From: Choricystis sp. odSpoLacu1
Taxonomy: Eukaryota > Chlorophyta > Trebouxiophyceae
Direction: 5' to 3'
Length of the DNA stretch: 64,000 bases
NCBI GenBank assembly: GCA_958009055.1
Contig: OY253664.1
Span: 62,001 to 126,000 of the forward strand
The notes beneath the pieces were generated by a model. It did not search any database, had not been told where the DNA came from, and saw only the letters and a list, made by a program, of their open reading frames with translations. Made by a program: the position numbers and the translations under genes. This document shows positions 11,232 to 20,915 of the stretch, piece by piece. Numbering within the stretch: position 1 is the stretch's first letter; each line of letters starts with the position of its first letter.

Positions 11232-12646
11232 GTGGTGTGCGCGGGCGGGTGGCCGCGTGGGCGGATGTGTGTGGCGCTGCCGCGTCCCCACCCGGTGGTC
11301 GGAGTGTTTTGACACCTGTCGCCCTCGGGGCAGGGTCGGTCGGCGGTTTGAAGAGGGGTGGTGGGGGTGCAGCCACGAGTGTGGCGTGCTGTGCGTGGCG
11401 ACACGCGGTGAGTCGCGTGTGCCTTTCCGAGAGTGTGGGAGGAACGAGGGAGAGTGGCGGCGGTCGTCGGGTCGGTGGGAGACCGGACTGGCGGGAAAAA
11501 GGATCAAGCCAGGCCCTCCCCACAAACCCACGCCGGCCAGACGCAGGCGTCTGGGGCACGAACCCCACAAAGCAGTCGCCGTGAGCGGTGGTACTGCCAC
11601 GAAACGCGGGAAAGCATCATCGAAAAAGGAATCTGGGTTCGCCGCTTCCGACGGCGAACACATAGAAACTACTCCGCACTCTCTCTCGTCTTCCCTTTAT
11701 CCCTCGCCTCCCCCGCCCGCCTCGCAAACCCGCGTTGCGCCACCCCCGCTTTTGAAGGTACGTACTCCAGCCCCGACCAATGCAGAGGCCGGCCCACCCC
11801 CTTGGCCCGCGTTTACGGTGGTGGGCTGCTAGTCCGCGCGCTTGGCAACGCCTGATTCGGCCGGCGGCGTCCCCGCATTCGGCCCGCCATTTGCGCGGGC
11901 CGCTCTCCTGGCTGCCCGCCACTCTGAGCCATCGTTGATGCAGGCTGGTGCGAACGCTACTGGGGAATGAGCGGCCACCAATCCGGCAGCCGAACGCGGC
12001 GACCCGCCACGGTCGCTGGCGCGTTGGGCGTTGCCGTCGCTTGGCAGGACGTGGTCCCCCACCGCGTCAGCCACCGCCCGCTGCCCCTCCACCCGCGCCC
12101 ATTTGGCATGGAATGGTGTGAGCCGCGCTTGTGGGGGGAGAGGTGGCGCTGCCGCGGCTGCCAAGCAGGCCGTGACACTTGCGAAGAACGTGGCCCGCCG
12201 ATCCAGGCTCGCGTGTCGCCTTCCCTGGTCCTGGCCCCCCTCGCACGTGCCTCTCGCCACCCCGCTCCCCCTCTGTGCCAATCCGGCCAACCTCACGCAT
12301 CATGCGGCGGGAGATGGGGTGGCGGCGAGGCCCGGTCGGGCGCCAACCGCCACTTGGCGGGCGGCCGCGCGCGCCGAGACAAACAGCTCGCTGTCCAATC
12401 TGGTGCTTCCCGCGCGCCGTGGGCACTCGTGCCCGCTCCTCTTGGCCCTCCCGGCTGGCCAGCTGCAACACACGAGTGTTTTTCTATGCCCTGGCGCTCA
12501 TACTTGGCGCCCCGCCCCGCTGAAATGGGGTGGGGCAGGGGGCCCACATGTGCCGGCGCGCGGTTTTTGTTCGCCTCCTTCCCTCTGGTAGCTCACCAGC
12601 CTTCCCCCACCCACACACAGCTTCTCCAACACTCCCCCAACACACC
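11232..12646. other. 1.4 kb without a recognisable gene
   Basis: Several open frames exist on both strands, as expected at this base composition, but none shows a domain, a consistent splice pattern or a credible protein. It contains the apyrase promoter and the 5' region of the repeat protein; a possible 3' splice site (cacccacacacag) at 12609-12620 suggests a leader intron in the latter. Confidence 0.4.
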
Positions 12647-13436
12647 ATGCGTCGCACCGCCCTCCTCCTGCTGGCCGTCCTGGCCGTGTCGGCCTCGGCT
12701 GCTAAAGCCCCCGCCCCCGCTCCTATTAAGAAAGCGGCCCCCGCCCCCACCAAGGCGCGCTCCCTGGCCGAGCTGGAGGCCGCCGTCGCCGACATCAAGG
12801 AGAAGGTGACCAAGTCTGCTGTGGCGGCGCCCGCGCCCGCCAAGGCCAAGAAGGCGGCTGTTGTCGCGAAAGCCCCCGCCGTCGCTGTCAAGCCGACCGT
12901 CGCTGCCGTCAAGAAGCCGGCCGCCGCCCCCCGCCGTCGCCCGCACCCTGGCTGAGGGCACCACCAAGAAGGTGGCCGCCGCGCCCGCCCCTGCTAAAGC
13001 TAAGGCCGCTGCCGTTGCCGCCCCCGCGAAAGCCCGCGCTCTCGCCGAGAAGAAGGTGGCCGCCCCGGCGCCCGCCAAGGCCAAGAAGGCCGCTGTCGTC
13101 GCCAAGGCTCCCGCCGTCGCCAAGTCCCTGCGCGCCCTGCTGGCGGCCAAGGCGCCGGCGCCCGCTAAAGCTAAGGCCGCTGCCGTTGCCGCCCCCGCGA
13201 AAGCCCGCGCTCTCGCCGAGAAGAAGGTGGCCGCCCCGGCGCCCGCCAAGGCCAAGAAGGCCGCTGTCGTCGCCAAGGCTCCCGCCGTCGCCAAGTCCCT
13301 GCGCGCCCTGCTGGCGGCCAAGGCGCCGGCGCCCGCTAAAGCTAAGGCCGCTGCCGTTGCCGCCCCCGCGAAAGCCCGCGCTCTCGCCGAGAAGAAGGTG
13401 GCCGCCCCGGCGCCCGCCAAGGCCATCAAGGCCTGA
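12647..13436 (+). CDS. Secreted Lys/Ala/Pro-rich repeat protein
   Basis: About 262 residues. The N-terminus MRRTALLLLAVLAVSASAA is a clear signal peptide. The rest is almost only Ala, Lys, Pro and Val in motifs such as APAPAKAKKAAVVAKAPAV, with a short helical piece (SLAELEAAVADIKEKV) after the signal. The C-terminal 148 residues are a perfect 57-residue repeat. Composition resembles histone H1 tails, but the signal peptide argues for export; a cell-wall or extracellular matrix role is a guess. The frame shifts in the C6 run at 12927-12932; deleting one C joins KKPAAAPAVARTLAEG smoothly to the repeat. No homologous domain is recognised. Confidence 0.7.
12993..13435 (+). repeat. 171-bp tandem repeat, 2.6 copies, within the secreted repeat gene
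   Basis: Units start at 12993, 13164 and 13335, each with gctaaagctaaggccgct; the third is truncated by the gene end. The copies appear identical base for base, including third codon positions, so the array expanded recently or is kept uniform by gene conversion. The period is exactly 57 codons. Confidence 0.9.
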
Positions 13437-14174
13437 AAAGCTGGGCTACGACGTGTGCTGTCTCGCCTGTGAGACGCACGTAGCTTTTCGTTTTTACACA
13501 GTGGGGAGCGCGGGAAGGAGAAAACAACGGTGTGTGAGATGCGCGCCCTGTGGAGCGCCTGTGCCGTTTGCCCTCCCCCTTGGATCCCCTCCCGCGTTCC
13601 CTCCCCCACCCTCCCGATTTCTCATTCGTTCCTTGATATATGCCCCATATACAAATCGTTCCCACCAAAAAAGACAAAGAAAACGCGTCCCTACTACCCC
13701 ACCCTGGGTTTTCCTGGATGGATGCGGGGGCGACCGGATGAATTTCCCTGGGAGGTTGGTGCCGACCTCGCGGCAGGGCGGATGCACGGTTGTGTGGTTT
13801 GCGCGAGAGAGCGGTTGATCGTCTTTTTTTGGTTCCCCCTGGAAGACCCCCTGAGCGAGAACTGAGGCGACGCGTGCACGCTCTGTTTGTTACACGCGAG
13901 ACCCCCCCCCCGGTTTTTCCCGGTTGTGGCCCTTTCAAAAGCTTCTGTGTCTCTTCTTGCTTCTCTCCCTCGGCTCTCTCTCTCTGTCGTGCGGTTTTGG
14001 TCAAGCGTCCTGTAAGTAGTGGTGGCAGTGTGTGATTTTACAAGGTTAAAAAAAATACGTTTTTCAGGGCTCTGTTTCAACATAAAAAACGGCGTGTTCG
14101 TGCATTGTTTTCTTTCTCACTGGTGCATCTAAAAACCTCCCAAGAAACAACAAAAAAAGGGAATACAAATGAAT
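13437..14174. other. Intergenic region between convergent genes
   Basis: No gene is recognised. This stretch is visibly less G+C-rich than the genes, with T-rich and A-rich runs near 14046-14160, as expected for the 3' flanks of the repeat gene and the AP2/DUF1995 gene that face each other here. Confidence 0.4.
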
Positions 14175-16230
14175 TCAGGACTGCTTGGGCGCGTCGCCGT
14201 CTTCGCCGCGCGGGCGCGCGGGTGCACGCGCCCGCTCACCACCGCGCCCGCCTTCGCCGCCACCCACCCACCTCGCCCACTGCAGCACGGGGTCGAGGCG
14301 GACGTCGCGCACGGGGGCACCGGTGATGATGTCGACGGCGAAGCGGTCGGAGGCGGGGTCGAAGCTGCGCGGGGTGGAGGGAGGCGCGGCGGCGGCGGCG
14401 GCGGCGGCGGGGGGCCGGCGCAGGCGGCGCGGCTGCCTGCGCCACCTCCTCCTCCACCCTCGGCAGGGCGCCCCCCAGCCGCGCCGTCCAGGGGCGGCCG
14501 GATCTGGAGCCAGGCACGCGGCGGACCAGGGCAGCCACTCTGTCGTATGTCGGCCTGCTCGCGTCGGCCGCGATCAACAGGTGCCCCTTCCCGTTGGGCC
14601 ACATGTAGTGCGTCTGCCAGGCACCGCCGTGCACGGCGTGCAGCCTGACATCATCCCCACCCACCGCCACGCGGCGGGTGCAGGCGGCGGGGTGGAAGGA
14701 GGCGGCAAAGGCTTCGGCGAGAGCGCCTGTGGCACCATACCCAAGATCACTCACAAGGTTGCCCCCTCCCCTCGACTTGGGGCCGGCGCCGTCCCACGCC
14801 GGGTTGAACGCGATGAGCAGGCGGGACGGGGATTCAGCGGCCAGGGCCTGCAACGCGGGCACGGTGTCCGCGGTGGGGAGGAGGACGGCAGCTAAAGAGT
14901 CGCCGACCCACGCGCCCGTGGGTTCGACGTCGTCATCCAGCCACCTGGGAGTCAGCCTGCCCGACAGAGCGGGGTCGGCACGTTTGACAAGCGTCAACAC
15001 CGCTTCCGCCATGTCGCGGGCGGCGATGAAGCGGGCGCCAGGACCATCCGCGTCGGCATCTGGGAGAAGAAAGTCGACGCGCAGCCTCGCACTGCCCTCC
15101 CGCCACGCGCGCAGCACGGCGTCGGCCGCCTGGTCCACCGCTTCAGACGCGGACAGGGGCAGAGGAAACGTGGAGGGCGTGGGTGGAGGCGACGGCGGGC
15201 CAGAGGAGGAGGCAGGGGGTGGTGGGACCAGCGTGGGAGCAACCTCCTCTGGAAAGTTCAACCGTACCGCCGCCCCCACGCCCCTCAACTCCAGCGCCGC
15301 CGCGTCATACGCCCTCGCCGCCGCCTCCTCATCCCCAAACACGCCCACAAACTTGTTGGTGGCGCCGTCCCACACCTGGGCACGCCACGCGCGGTGCGCG
15401 CGCGACCAGGTGACGCCCCGGAACCGCGACGCACGGCCAGAGGTGTCAGCGGGGCGCCCCTCCCCGCCCGCCGAGGGACAGGAGCGCCGGTTGTGGCCGA
15501 CCTCGCCGCACACGGCACAACGCAGGGAGCGGGTGGAGGAGGTCGAGGTGGTGGTGGAAGAGGAGGGGGTGGCAGCAGTTGACGTGTCGTCATCGCCATC
15601 CTCATCCGCCGGCCTCTGCGGACACTTCTTCCTGTTATGCCCCTCCTCCCCGCACAGCGAGCACCTCTTGGGCCGCCCCTCCAGCTGGTCGGACACCGCC
15701 AGCCGGCGCCCCCGGTCGGCGTTGAGCTTGGTCAGGGACGCCGCGATCCTGGCGCGCTGGGCGGCGGGCATCGAGGGGGAGGAGGAGGTGGAGGGTTGTG
15801 TGGAGGCGACGGACGCACCACCGTCGGGCGTCTCGGGCAGGCGGACGGCGGCTCTTGTGGGGGTGAGCTGTGTGGAGGAGAGAGGGGGGTCGGGTGAGGA
15901 AAACGCAAAAACCTGGGCCGCCCCCACGCCTCTGGCGCCGCCCAGCCACAAACCGTCCCTCCTGCCATTGCCAGCGTGCGTGCACCGTGCTACTCAGAGG
16001 CAGGGTCACAAATGCGTGCGCATTTTGGGACGAGCCCCCGCCCCCACCCCACCCCGCCGCGAGACGGCGCCACGCGCGTTTTTGCCTCCGCCCCCCATTC
16101 CCTTTCCCCCACCCTCCACACTCACCGCACTCCTTCGCCTCTCGTCAGCCACGACGTCAGTCACTCCCCGCCTTCGTGCCGGGCGCGGTGGCCGCCCGCC
16201 GGGGCCAACCGCCGCCGCGGCGCTCCACAT
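14175..16230 (-). CDS. Two zinc knuckles + AP2 domain + DUF1995-like domain
   Basis: Exon 1 is 16126-16230 and exon 2 14175-15867, phase 0, about 598 residues. Domain order: a first CCHC knuckle near residue 104 (CSLCGEEGHNRKKC), a second about 45 residues later (CAVCGEVGHNRRSC), an AP2 domain (SRFRGVTWSRAHRAWRAQ, GVFGDEEAAARAYDAAAL), then a large region resembling DUF1995 (EAVDQAADAVLRAWREG, LLIAFNPAWDG, VHGGAWQTHYMW, DASRPTYDRVAALVRRV). DUF1995 proteins of plants are mostly plastid proteins; AP2 and CCHC modules bind nucleic acid, so the fusion is odd. The frame breaks in the G6 run at 14409-14414; removing one base restores a conserved-looking tail (FDPASDRFAVDIITGAPVRD) ending in TGA at 14175. 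No plastid transit peptide is obvious. Confidence 0.7.
15868..16125 (-). repeat. Intron with complementary ends
   Basis: Starts GTGAGTGTGGAGGGTGGGGG and ends CCCCCCTCTCTCCTCCACACAG. The end's reverse complement (CTGTGTGGAGGAGAGAGGGG) matches the start closely, giving a potential stem of about 20 bp. Confidence 0.65.
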
Positions 16231-16569
16231 CGCGGGCGTTGGTGGGGTGGTTGGCGGCGGGGGGGGAGCAGCGCCCGGAGCAGAAGGTGGGCAGCTGTGG
16301 GCGCGAGCACCAAAGGGTGCGCCACGCGCTGCGTGGGGGAGAGTGCGCCAGGCCACACCGCGCGGAAACGGGGGCGAGAGAGAGAGACGCAAACGTCTGC
16401 GGAAAGTGAAGCGAGAGGGTCGAGCGAGCTTTGTCACCCCCTCTGCTGGCGCCGATTTTGTTGGGTTGAAACCGTGTTGGGTTGGATAGCTTGTTTTTCC
16501 ACACACAAACCAGAGGCATGAAAAACACACACTCCCCGGTCACAAGGGCACCTCCTTTCTCCACTCCTC
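16231..16569. other. Intergenic region upstream of the AP2/DUF1995 gene
   Basis: No gene seen. It holds the promoter of the AP2/DUF1995 gene and the 3' flank of eS10, both on the minus strand. Confidence 0.4.
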
Positions 16570-17172
16570 TCAAGGCGCCGGCGCGCCCGCGCCGCGCCCA
16601 AACGAGGGGCGGTAGGCGCCGGGGGCCACCTCCTTGTCGCCGCCAGCGCCGCGGCCGGCACCGCCGCGGTAGCCACCCGGGCCGGACTCGCGGCGGGGGG
16701 GGCGGTCCCCCCGGTCGCCGCGGTCGCGGTCGCCGCCGCCGCCGCCGCGCGCGTCGCGCTCCAGCGCACGCGTCGACTTCTTCAGGGTAGCAGGCACAAT
16801 GTCGGCGGGCAGGGCCAGCACTTCGCGCAGGTGTTCAATGCCTTCGTCGGTGAGGAACCAGTAGTAGTGGCGCCACGCAAAGCGTTCCGACACGTACTCT
16901 TTGGACTTCAGCGACTGCATCAGCTTGATGACCTGCAGGTTGGGCACGCCCGGGACGTCGGGGTGTTCGGGCAGGTTGTAGTCCTTGACGGCGGTGAGGA
17001 CGCCCTCTGTTGGTGGGGGAAAGGGGGGGGTGAGTTTTGATCGTATTTGTTTTTCATCATCCCCCGCGCGCTCTCTCTCCTTCCTCCCCGCCGCCACCCA
17101 CACACACCCAACACACTCACCCTTGAACAGGTACTTGTACACATCCTTGCGGTTCTTCTTGGAGATCAACAT
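16570..17172 (-). CDS. RPS10: 40S ribosomal protein eS10
   Basis: Exons 17121-17172 and 16570-17006 give 162 residues, the usual length. The N-terminus [19 protein letters not shown] and the blocks [38 protein letters not shown] and [13 protein letters not shown] are diagnostic of eS10, which sits on the beak of the small ribosomal subunit. The C-terminal 55 residues are Gly/Arg/Asp-rich, as in plant and animal eS10 tails. The intron (17007-17120) falls after codon 17 inside the winged-helix domain. The gene is divergent from PPAN, a ribosome-assembly factor, across 663 bases. Confidence 0.95.
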   Translation of the reverse strand: MLISKKNRKDVYKYLFKGECVGCVWVAAGRKERERAGDDEKQIRSKLTPPFPPPTEGVLTAVKDYNLPEHPDVPGVPNLQVIKLMQSLKSKEYVSERFAWRHYYWFLTDEGIEHLREVLALPADIVPATLKKSTRALERDARGGGGGDRDRGDRGDRPPRRESGPGGYRGGAGRGAGGDKEVAPGAYRPSFGRGAGAPAP

Positions 17173-17835
17173 GGTGGTTTGGTTGGGTAGTTTCTTGGGT
17201 CTTGGGGGGGAGTGCTGAAACGCGTCCCGAGGGACTGAGGGAGAAGGGGGTGGTGGGGTGGTGGTGAGCCTCTCTTCGACACGCCTCCCTCCCACACCCC
17301 CGATCTGGGCGCGGCACACTCTCGCTGATCCCTGCAGGCCGGGGAGGCGGCGGCGTGGGGGCGGTGGGGGCCGCGCGGGCGCGCGCGCACGGGGCCGCCG
17401 CACCGACGCGCCGCGGTCGCGTGCCGAGCCACGCCCGCTCCCCCCACCGCCTGGCCTCCCGCCCCGGCATCGAGACCCGGACGGACGCTGAGCTTTCCGC
17501 CGGGGCAGGGATGGGGGCTGAGAGGGCGCAGGCGCAGCGCGGAACCCGCGGCACCGCACGGCGGCCGACGTTTTTTTCGCGTTCGGCCGATTCGCGCGGA
17601 CGCCGCCCCCGCGCACGGTTGCTCTGCCCGGCGGGGGCGGGGGGGGCAGAAGCGCAGCACACACACACGTGTGCGGCAGGGCGCGTGGCACACACGTACC
17701 TCGACTCCCGGTGAATAGGCAGGGGGGGGGGGAAGGGGGAGGATTGTGAGCAGAGTTCCCGACGGGCCGTCACACTCGTTTTCTTTTCTGTGTTTTCCCC
17801 TCTTCCCTCCTCTCCCGCACGCCACAGCCACAGCC
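17173..17835. promoter_or_regulatory. Divergent region shared by eS10 and PPAN
   Basis: Starts of two ribosome-related genes face outward here, so the region probably contains both promoters and could co-regulate them. G+C-rich throughout; I recognise no specific factor site. A leader intron for either gene cannot be excluded. Confidence 0.45.
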
Positions 17836-19608
17836 ATGGCGCGCACCAAGCGGGTGAGTGGTGGCCCTCAGTCACGCTGCGTGTCACCGCACGCTGTGTT
17901 TGTGTGCGCCCACGCTCCCCCCCTCTCCCGACGCTGACGCTCATTCCCCTCCCCTCCTCTCTCCACACCCAGCGCAAAAAGCGCACGCACGTCCCCGAGT
18001 CCGACAAGCCGACCGGGCCTCGCACCTTTGTGTTCTGGCGGGGGCGGTATGGGGTGAGTGGGGGATGGAGGCGCAGAGAAAGAGGGGAGCAGCACGCTCG
18101 CATGCGGCGGCTTTTCCTTTGCGTGCGCTGGGTGCAGCACGTCACGCGCCCCGCGTCCGCAGCACGAGCACGACCGTGTGCTGGCAGTGCCCTAGTACGC
18201 GACTAGGTGGTTGGGAGGGGGAGGGAGGGAGAGAGCTGCACAGCAGCGGGGCAGCCACGCCTTTCCGTTTCCGACACCCTCCCCACCACCACCCCTCCCA
18301 CTCGCCAGCCCATCATGAAGCCCTTGGAGTCCGACCTGCGCCGCATGCTGGCCCCCGCCACCGCGTCCCGCCTGCGCGAAACCTCCAACAACTCGCTGCG
18401 CGACTTTGTTGATTTGGCGGGCCCTCTGGGTGTCTCCCACTTTGTCATTCTCACCGCGACGCCCACCTCCGCCTACCTGCGCATCGCGCGCGCGCCCCGT
18501 GGTCCGACTGTCGCCTTTCGCATCGATTCGTACTCGCTGGCAAAGGACGTTCTTGCTTCTCTCGCCCGCCCGCGCGCCCCCGACGGCGCGTTCCGCACCC
18601 CTCCGCTTGTGGTCCTCAACAACTTTGGCGGCGGTGCCAGCGTGGGCGCTGCGTCTCTGGAATCGCTGACCGGGGACGCTGCCGCCGCCGCCGCCGCCGT
18701 GGGCGGCGGCTCCCGCGACGCCGCTCTCGCCCTCGCCGCCGCCCTCTGGCGCGGCGCCTTCCCCCCCATCGACGTCCGCTCCACCCGCCTGGCCTTCTGC
18801 CAGCGCGTCGTCCTGCTGTCGCACGAGGGGGGGGGGGAGGGTGTCGTTGAGGCAACACACAATTTCTGCGAGGCCGTCTGGCGTCTCCCCCGGCCTGCGG
18901 GAGCTCGTCGCCCGCCGCACCCTGCCCGCGTCTCTCGGCGACGTGGCCGAAGCCGCAGACGCTCTGCTCACTGGCGCTGGCTCCGAGTCCGAGGGCGAAG
19001 ACAACCGCGTGTCCCTGGGCGGCGGCGGCCTGCGCCGCGCGGGCGGCGACGGCGGCGCGGCGCGCGTGCGCCTGCACGAGGTCGGCCCCCGCATCGACAT
19101 GCGCCTCGTCAAGGTGGAGGCCGGCCTGTGCGGTGGCGCCGTGCTGTTTCACGCGCACGAGGCGCGGGACGCGGGGGCAGCGGCGGAGACGGCGGAGCGC
19201 GTTGCGTCTCGCGCGGCGGAGCGCGACGCCCGCCGGCGCCAGCAGGAGGCCAACGTCAAGCGTAAATCCGCTACCATCGCGGCCAAGGTGGACGCTAAAA
19301 AAGCCAAGAAGGCGGGAGGGGAGGGCCGGGCGGCAGCGTCTGGCCCTCCTGGCAAAAACTGGTGGGAGCAGAAAGACCCGGACGCCGCGCCCCCCTCCGA
19401 CGACGACGATGTGGCCGCCTACCGGGAGGCGGTGGGGGTGGACCCAGAGTCGTTGGCGGGGCTGACGGGCAAAAGTGGGGGGCGCGGCGCGCGCGGGCGC
19501 GGGCGCGGTGGCGGCCGCGGCCGGGGCGGCAGCGGGCGCTGGCGCGGTGGCGGCCGCGGCCGGGGCGGCAGCGGGCGCGGCGGGAGCAGGGGCCGGGGCA
19601 GGCGGTGA
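17836..19608 (+). CDS. PPAN: Peter Pan-like ribosome biogenesis factor (Brix domain)
   Basis: Exons 17836-17853, 17973-18053 and 18309-19608, all phase 0, about 465 residues. MARTKR|RKKRTHVP, KPTGPRTFVFWRG, ESDLRRMLAPATASRL and NNSLRDFVDLAGPLGV are the N-terminal Brix-domain signatures of PPAN/SSF1, which is needed for 27S pre-rRNA processing and 60S assembly in the nucleolus. The block FPPIDVRSTRLAFCQRVVLLSHE precedes a frame break in the G11 run at 18827-18837; with one G fewer it continues EGVSLRQHTISARPSGVSPG. The C-terminus has a KKAKKAGGEG helix, KNWWEQKDPDA, an acidic patch and an RGG-rich tail with an internal repeat. Confidence 0.9.
19502..19578 (+). repeat. 39-bp direct repeat in the RGG tail of PPAN
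   Basis: The 38-base unit beginning ggcgcggtggcggccgcggc occurs at 19502 and again at 19541, apparently identical, encoding two copies of an RGGGRGRGGSGR block. Confidence 0.85.
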
Positions 19609-19832
19609 TGTGTTTTTGTTTTTGTGCAGCTGCTCTTTGGTGTAATTATGATGCTTTGTTTTTCTGCCCTTCTGTCCTTTGTCAAAGACGGGTCAAGAAA
19701 GGAGGAAGAAAGGAGGGCTCGCGCAGCGCCCACACACACAAAGGCAGTCAGTCCTCTCTTCGAAAACATTGGGGTGGAAATCACGAGAACAAAAGCGCAC
19801 GTCCTCCCCGCCCTCCCTCCCTTTCCGCCCCC

Positions 19833-20843
19833 ATGTCGCGTGGTGGGGGTGCCAACGGCACCGACCACGCGGCACCCGCACCCGAGCTCAGCGTTGCGCG
19901 GCGGGTGAGAACAAGGGGGCCTGTTTTTTGGTCGCGGCGCTGCCGCCTCTCCTGCCTCCCCCACACCGTGTGAACTCACCACACGTACTGCAGACAAGCC
20001 ATTGCTCTGTGTGGGTCGGTGGAGGCACGCAGCGGCCCAGGGAAGGGGGAAAGCAACACGCTGCCTGCCCTGTTTTTGGTTTCCTCGACTCCCCTGTCTC
20101 ACACCACCACCACCCACCCACCCACCCCGCAGCTGCTCAACAACCTGACGTTTGCGTCCAGTCCATCGAAAGCGGCCCCTCCCGTCCCCCCCACCGACGA
20201 CGCGGCCGCCACAGTCGCCCGCTTCCTGCACACCACGCTGGGCCTCCCCCCCTCCGCCGTCGGCGCCATCATTGCGGCCCCCGCTGCCGCCTCCGTGCTG
20301 GCTGCGTATACGGCCGGGTTTGACTGGGGGGCGGAGGCGTCTTTTGATGCCGCGTTGAGGAGGTTTCTGGCGGCCGCGCGACTGCCGGGCGAACCCGCCG
20401 CCGCGGACCGCGTGCTGGCGGCGTGGGCGACAGCGTGGTATGACGCGACAGCGCAGCAGGACGGCAAGGCCGAAGTCGGCTCCCCTGCCACGCGCCACCA
20501 CCCGTCCTTTGCCAACGCCGACGCGGCCCACGTGCTCGCCTTCTCCGCCGTCCTGCTCAACACGGACGCTCACTCCGCCGCAGTCAAAGCCAAAATGACG
20601 CTGCCCCAGTTTGCGGCCAACCTGGCGGGGGCCAATGGGGGGTCTGATTTTGAGGGTGGGTTGTTGGAGGCTCTCTACGAGTCTGTGCTTGCCCGCCCCA
20701 TGCTCGTCCCTGGTGGCGCCGACGCCGGCGACGCCACTGGCTCCCTGTCGCGGGCAGCGTCGGCCAGCGGGTTGAAGCAGAGATTGTCCCAGGGGGGCGG
20801 GGCGCGGCGGCGGCGGTGGTGGCAGTGCTGGGCAGGTCGGTGA
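19833..20843 (+). CDS. Minimal Sec7-domain protein, putative Arf guanine nucleotide exchange factor
   Basis: Exons 19833-19904 and 20133-20843, phase 0, 260 residues. Almost the whole protein is a Sec7-like domain: FDAALRRFLAAARLPGEPAAADRVL carries the glutamate finger (E of LPGE) that displaces Mg2+ and GDP from Arf. AHVLAFSAVLLNTDAHSAAVK followed by MTLPQFAANLAG corresponds to the family's LAFSIIMLNTDLHN and MT..FI.N motifs, and YESVLARPM closes the domain. No PH, DCB or HUS regions flank it, unlike the large BIG/GBF1 proteins or cytohesins, so membrane targeting must differ. The model has one intron of 228 bases. A longer N-terminus in missed upstream exons is possible. Confidence 0.7.
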
Positions 20844-20915
20844 GTTTTAAGTTTTGTTTTTGATTGTGAAGGAACAGCATTCTCAGCCAAGCAACACACC
20901 CCTCCCTTCTCTCTC

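Noticed and set aside
11617..11922. Minus-strand 101-residue ORF in the gap upstream of the apyrase
   Set aside because: Arg/Gly-rich chance frame without a domain, homologous motif or fitting splice sites.
12647..13436. Histone H1 or H1-like linker histone
   Set aside because: A clear N-terminal signal peptide and absence of a globular winged-helix domain argue against a linker histone.
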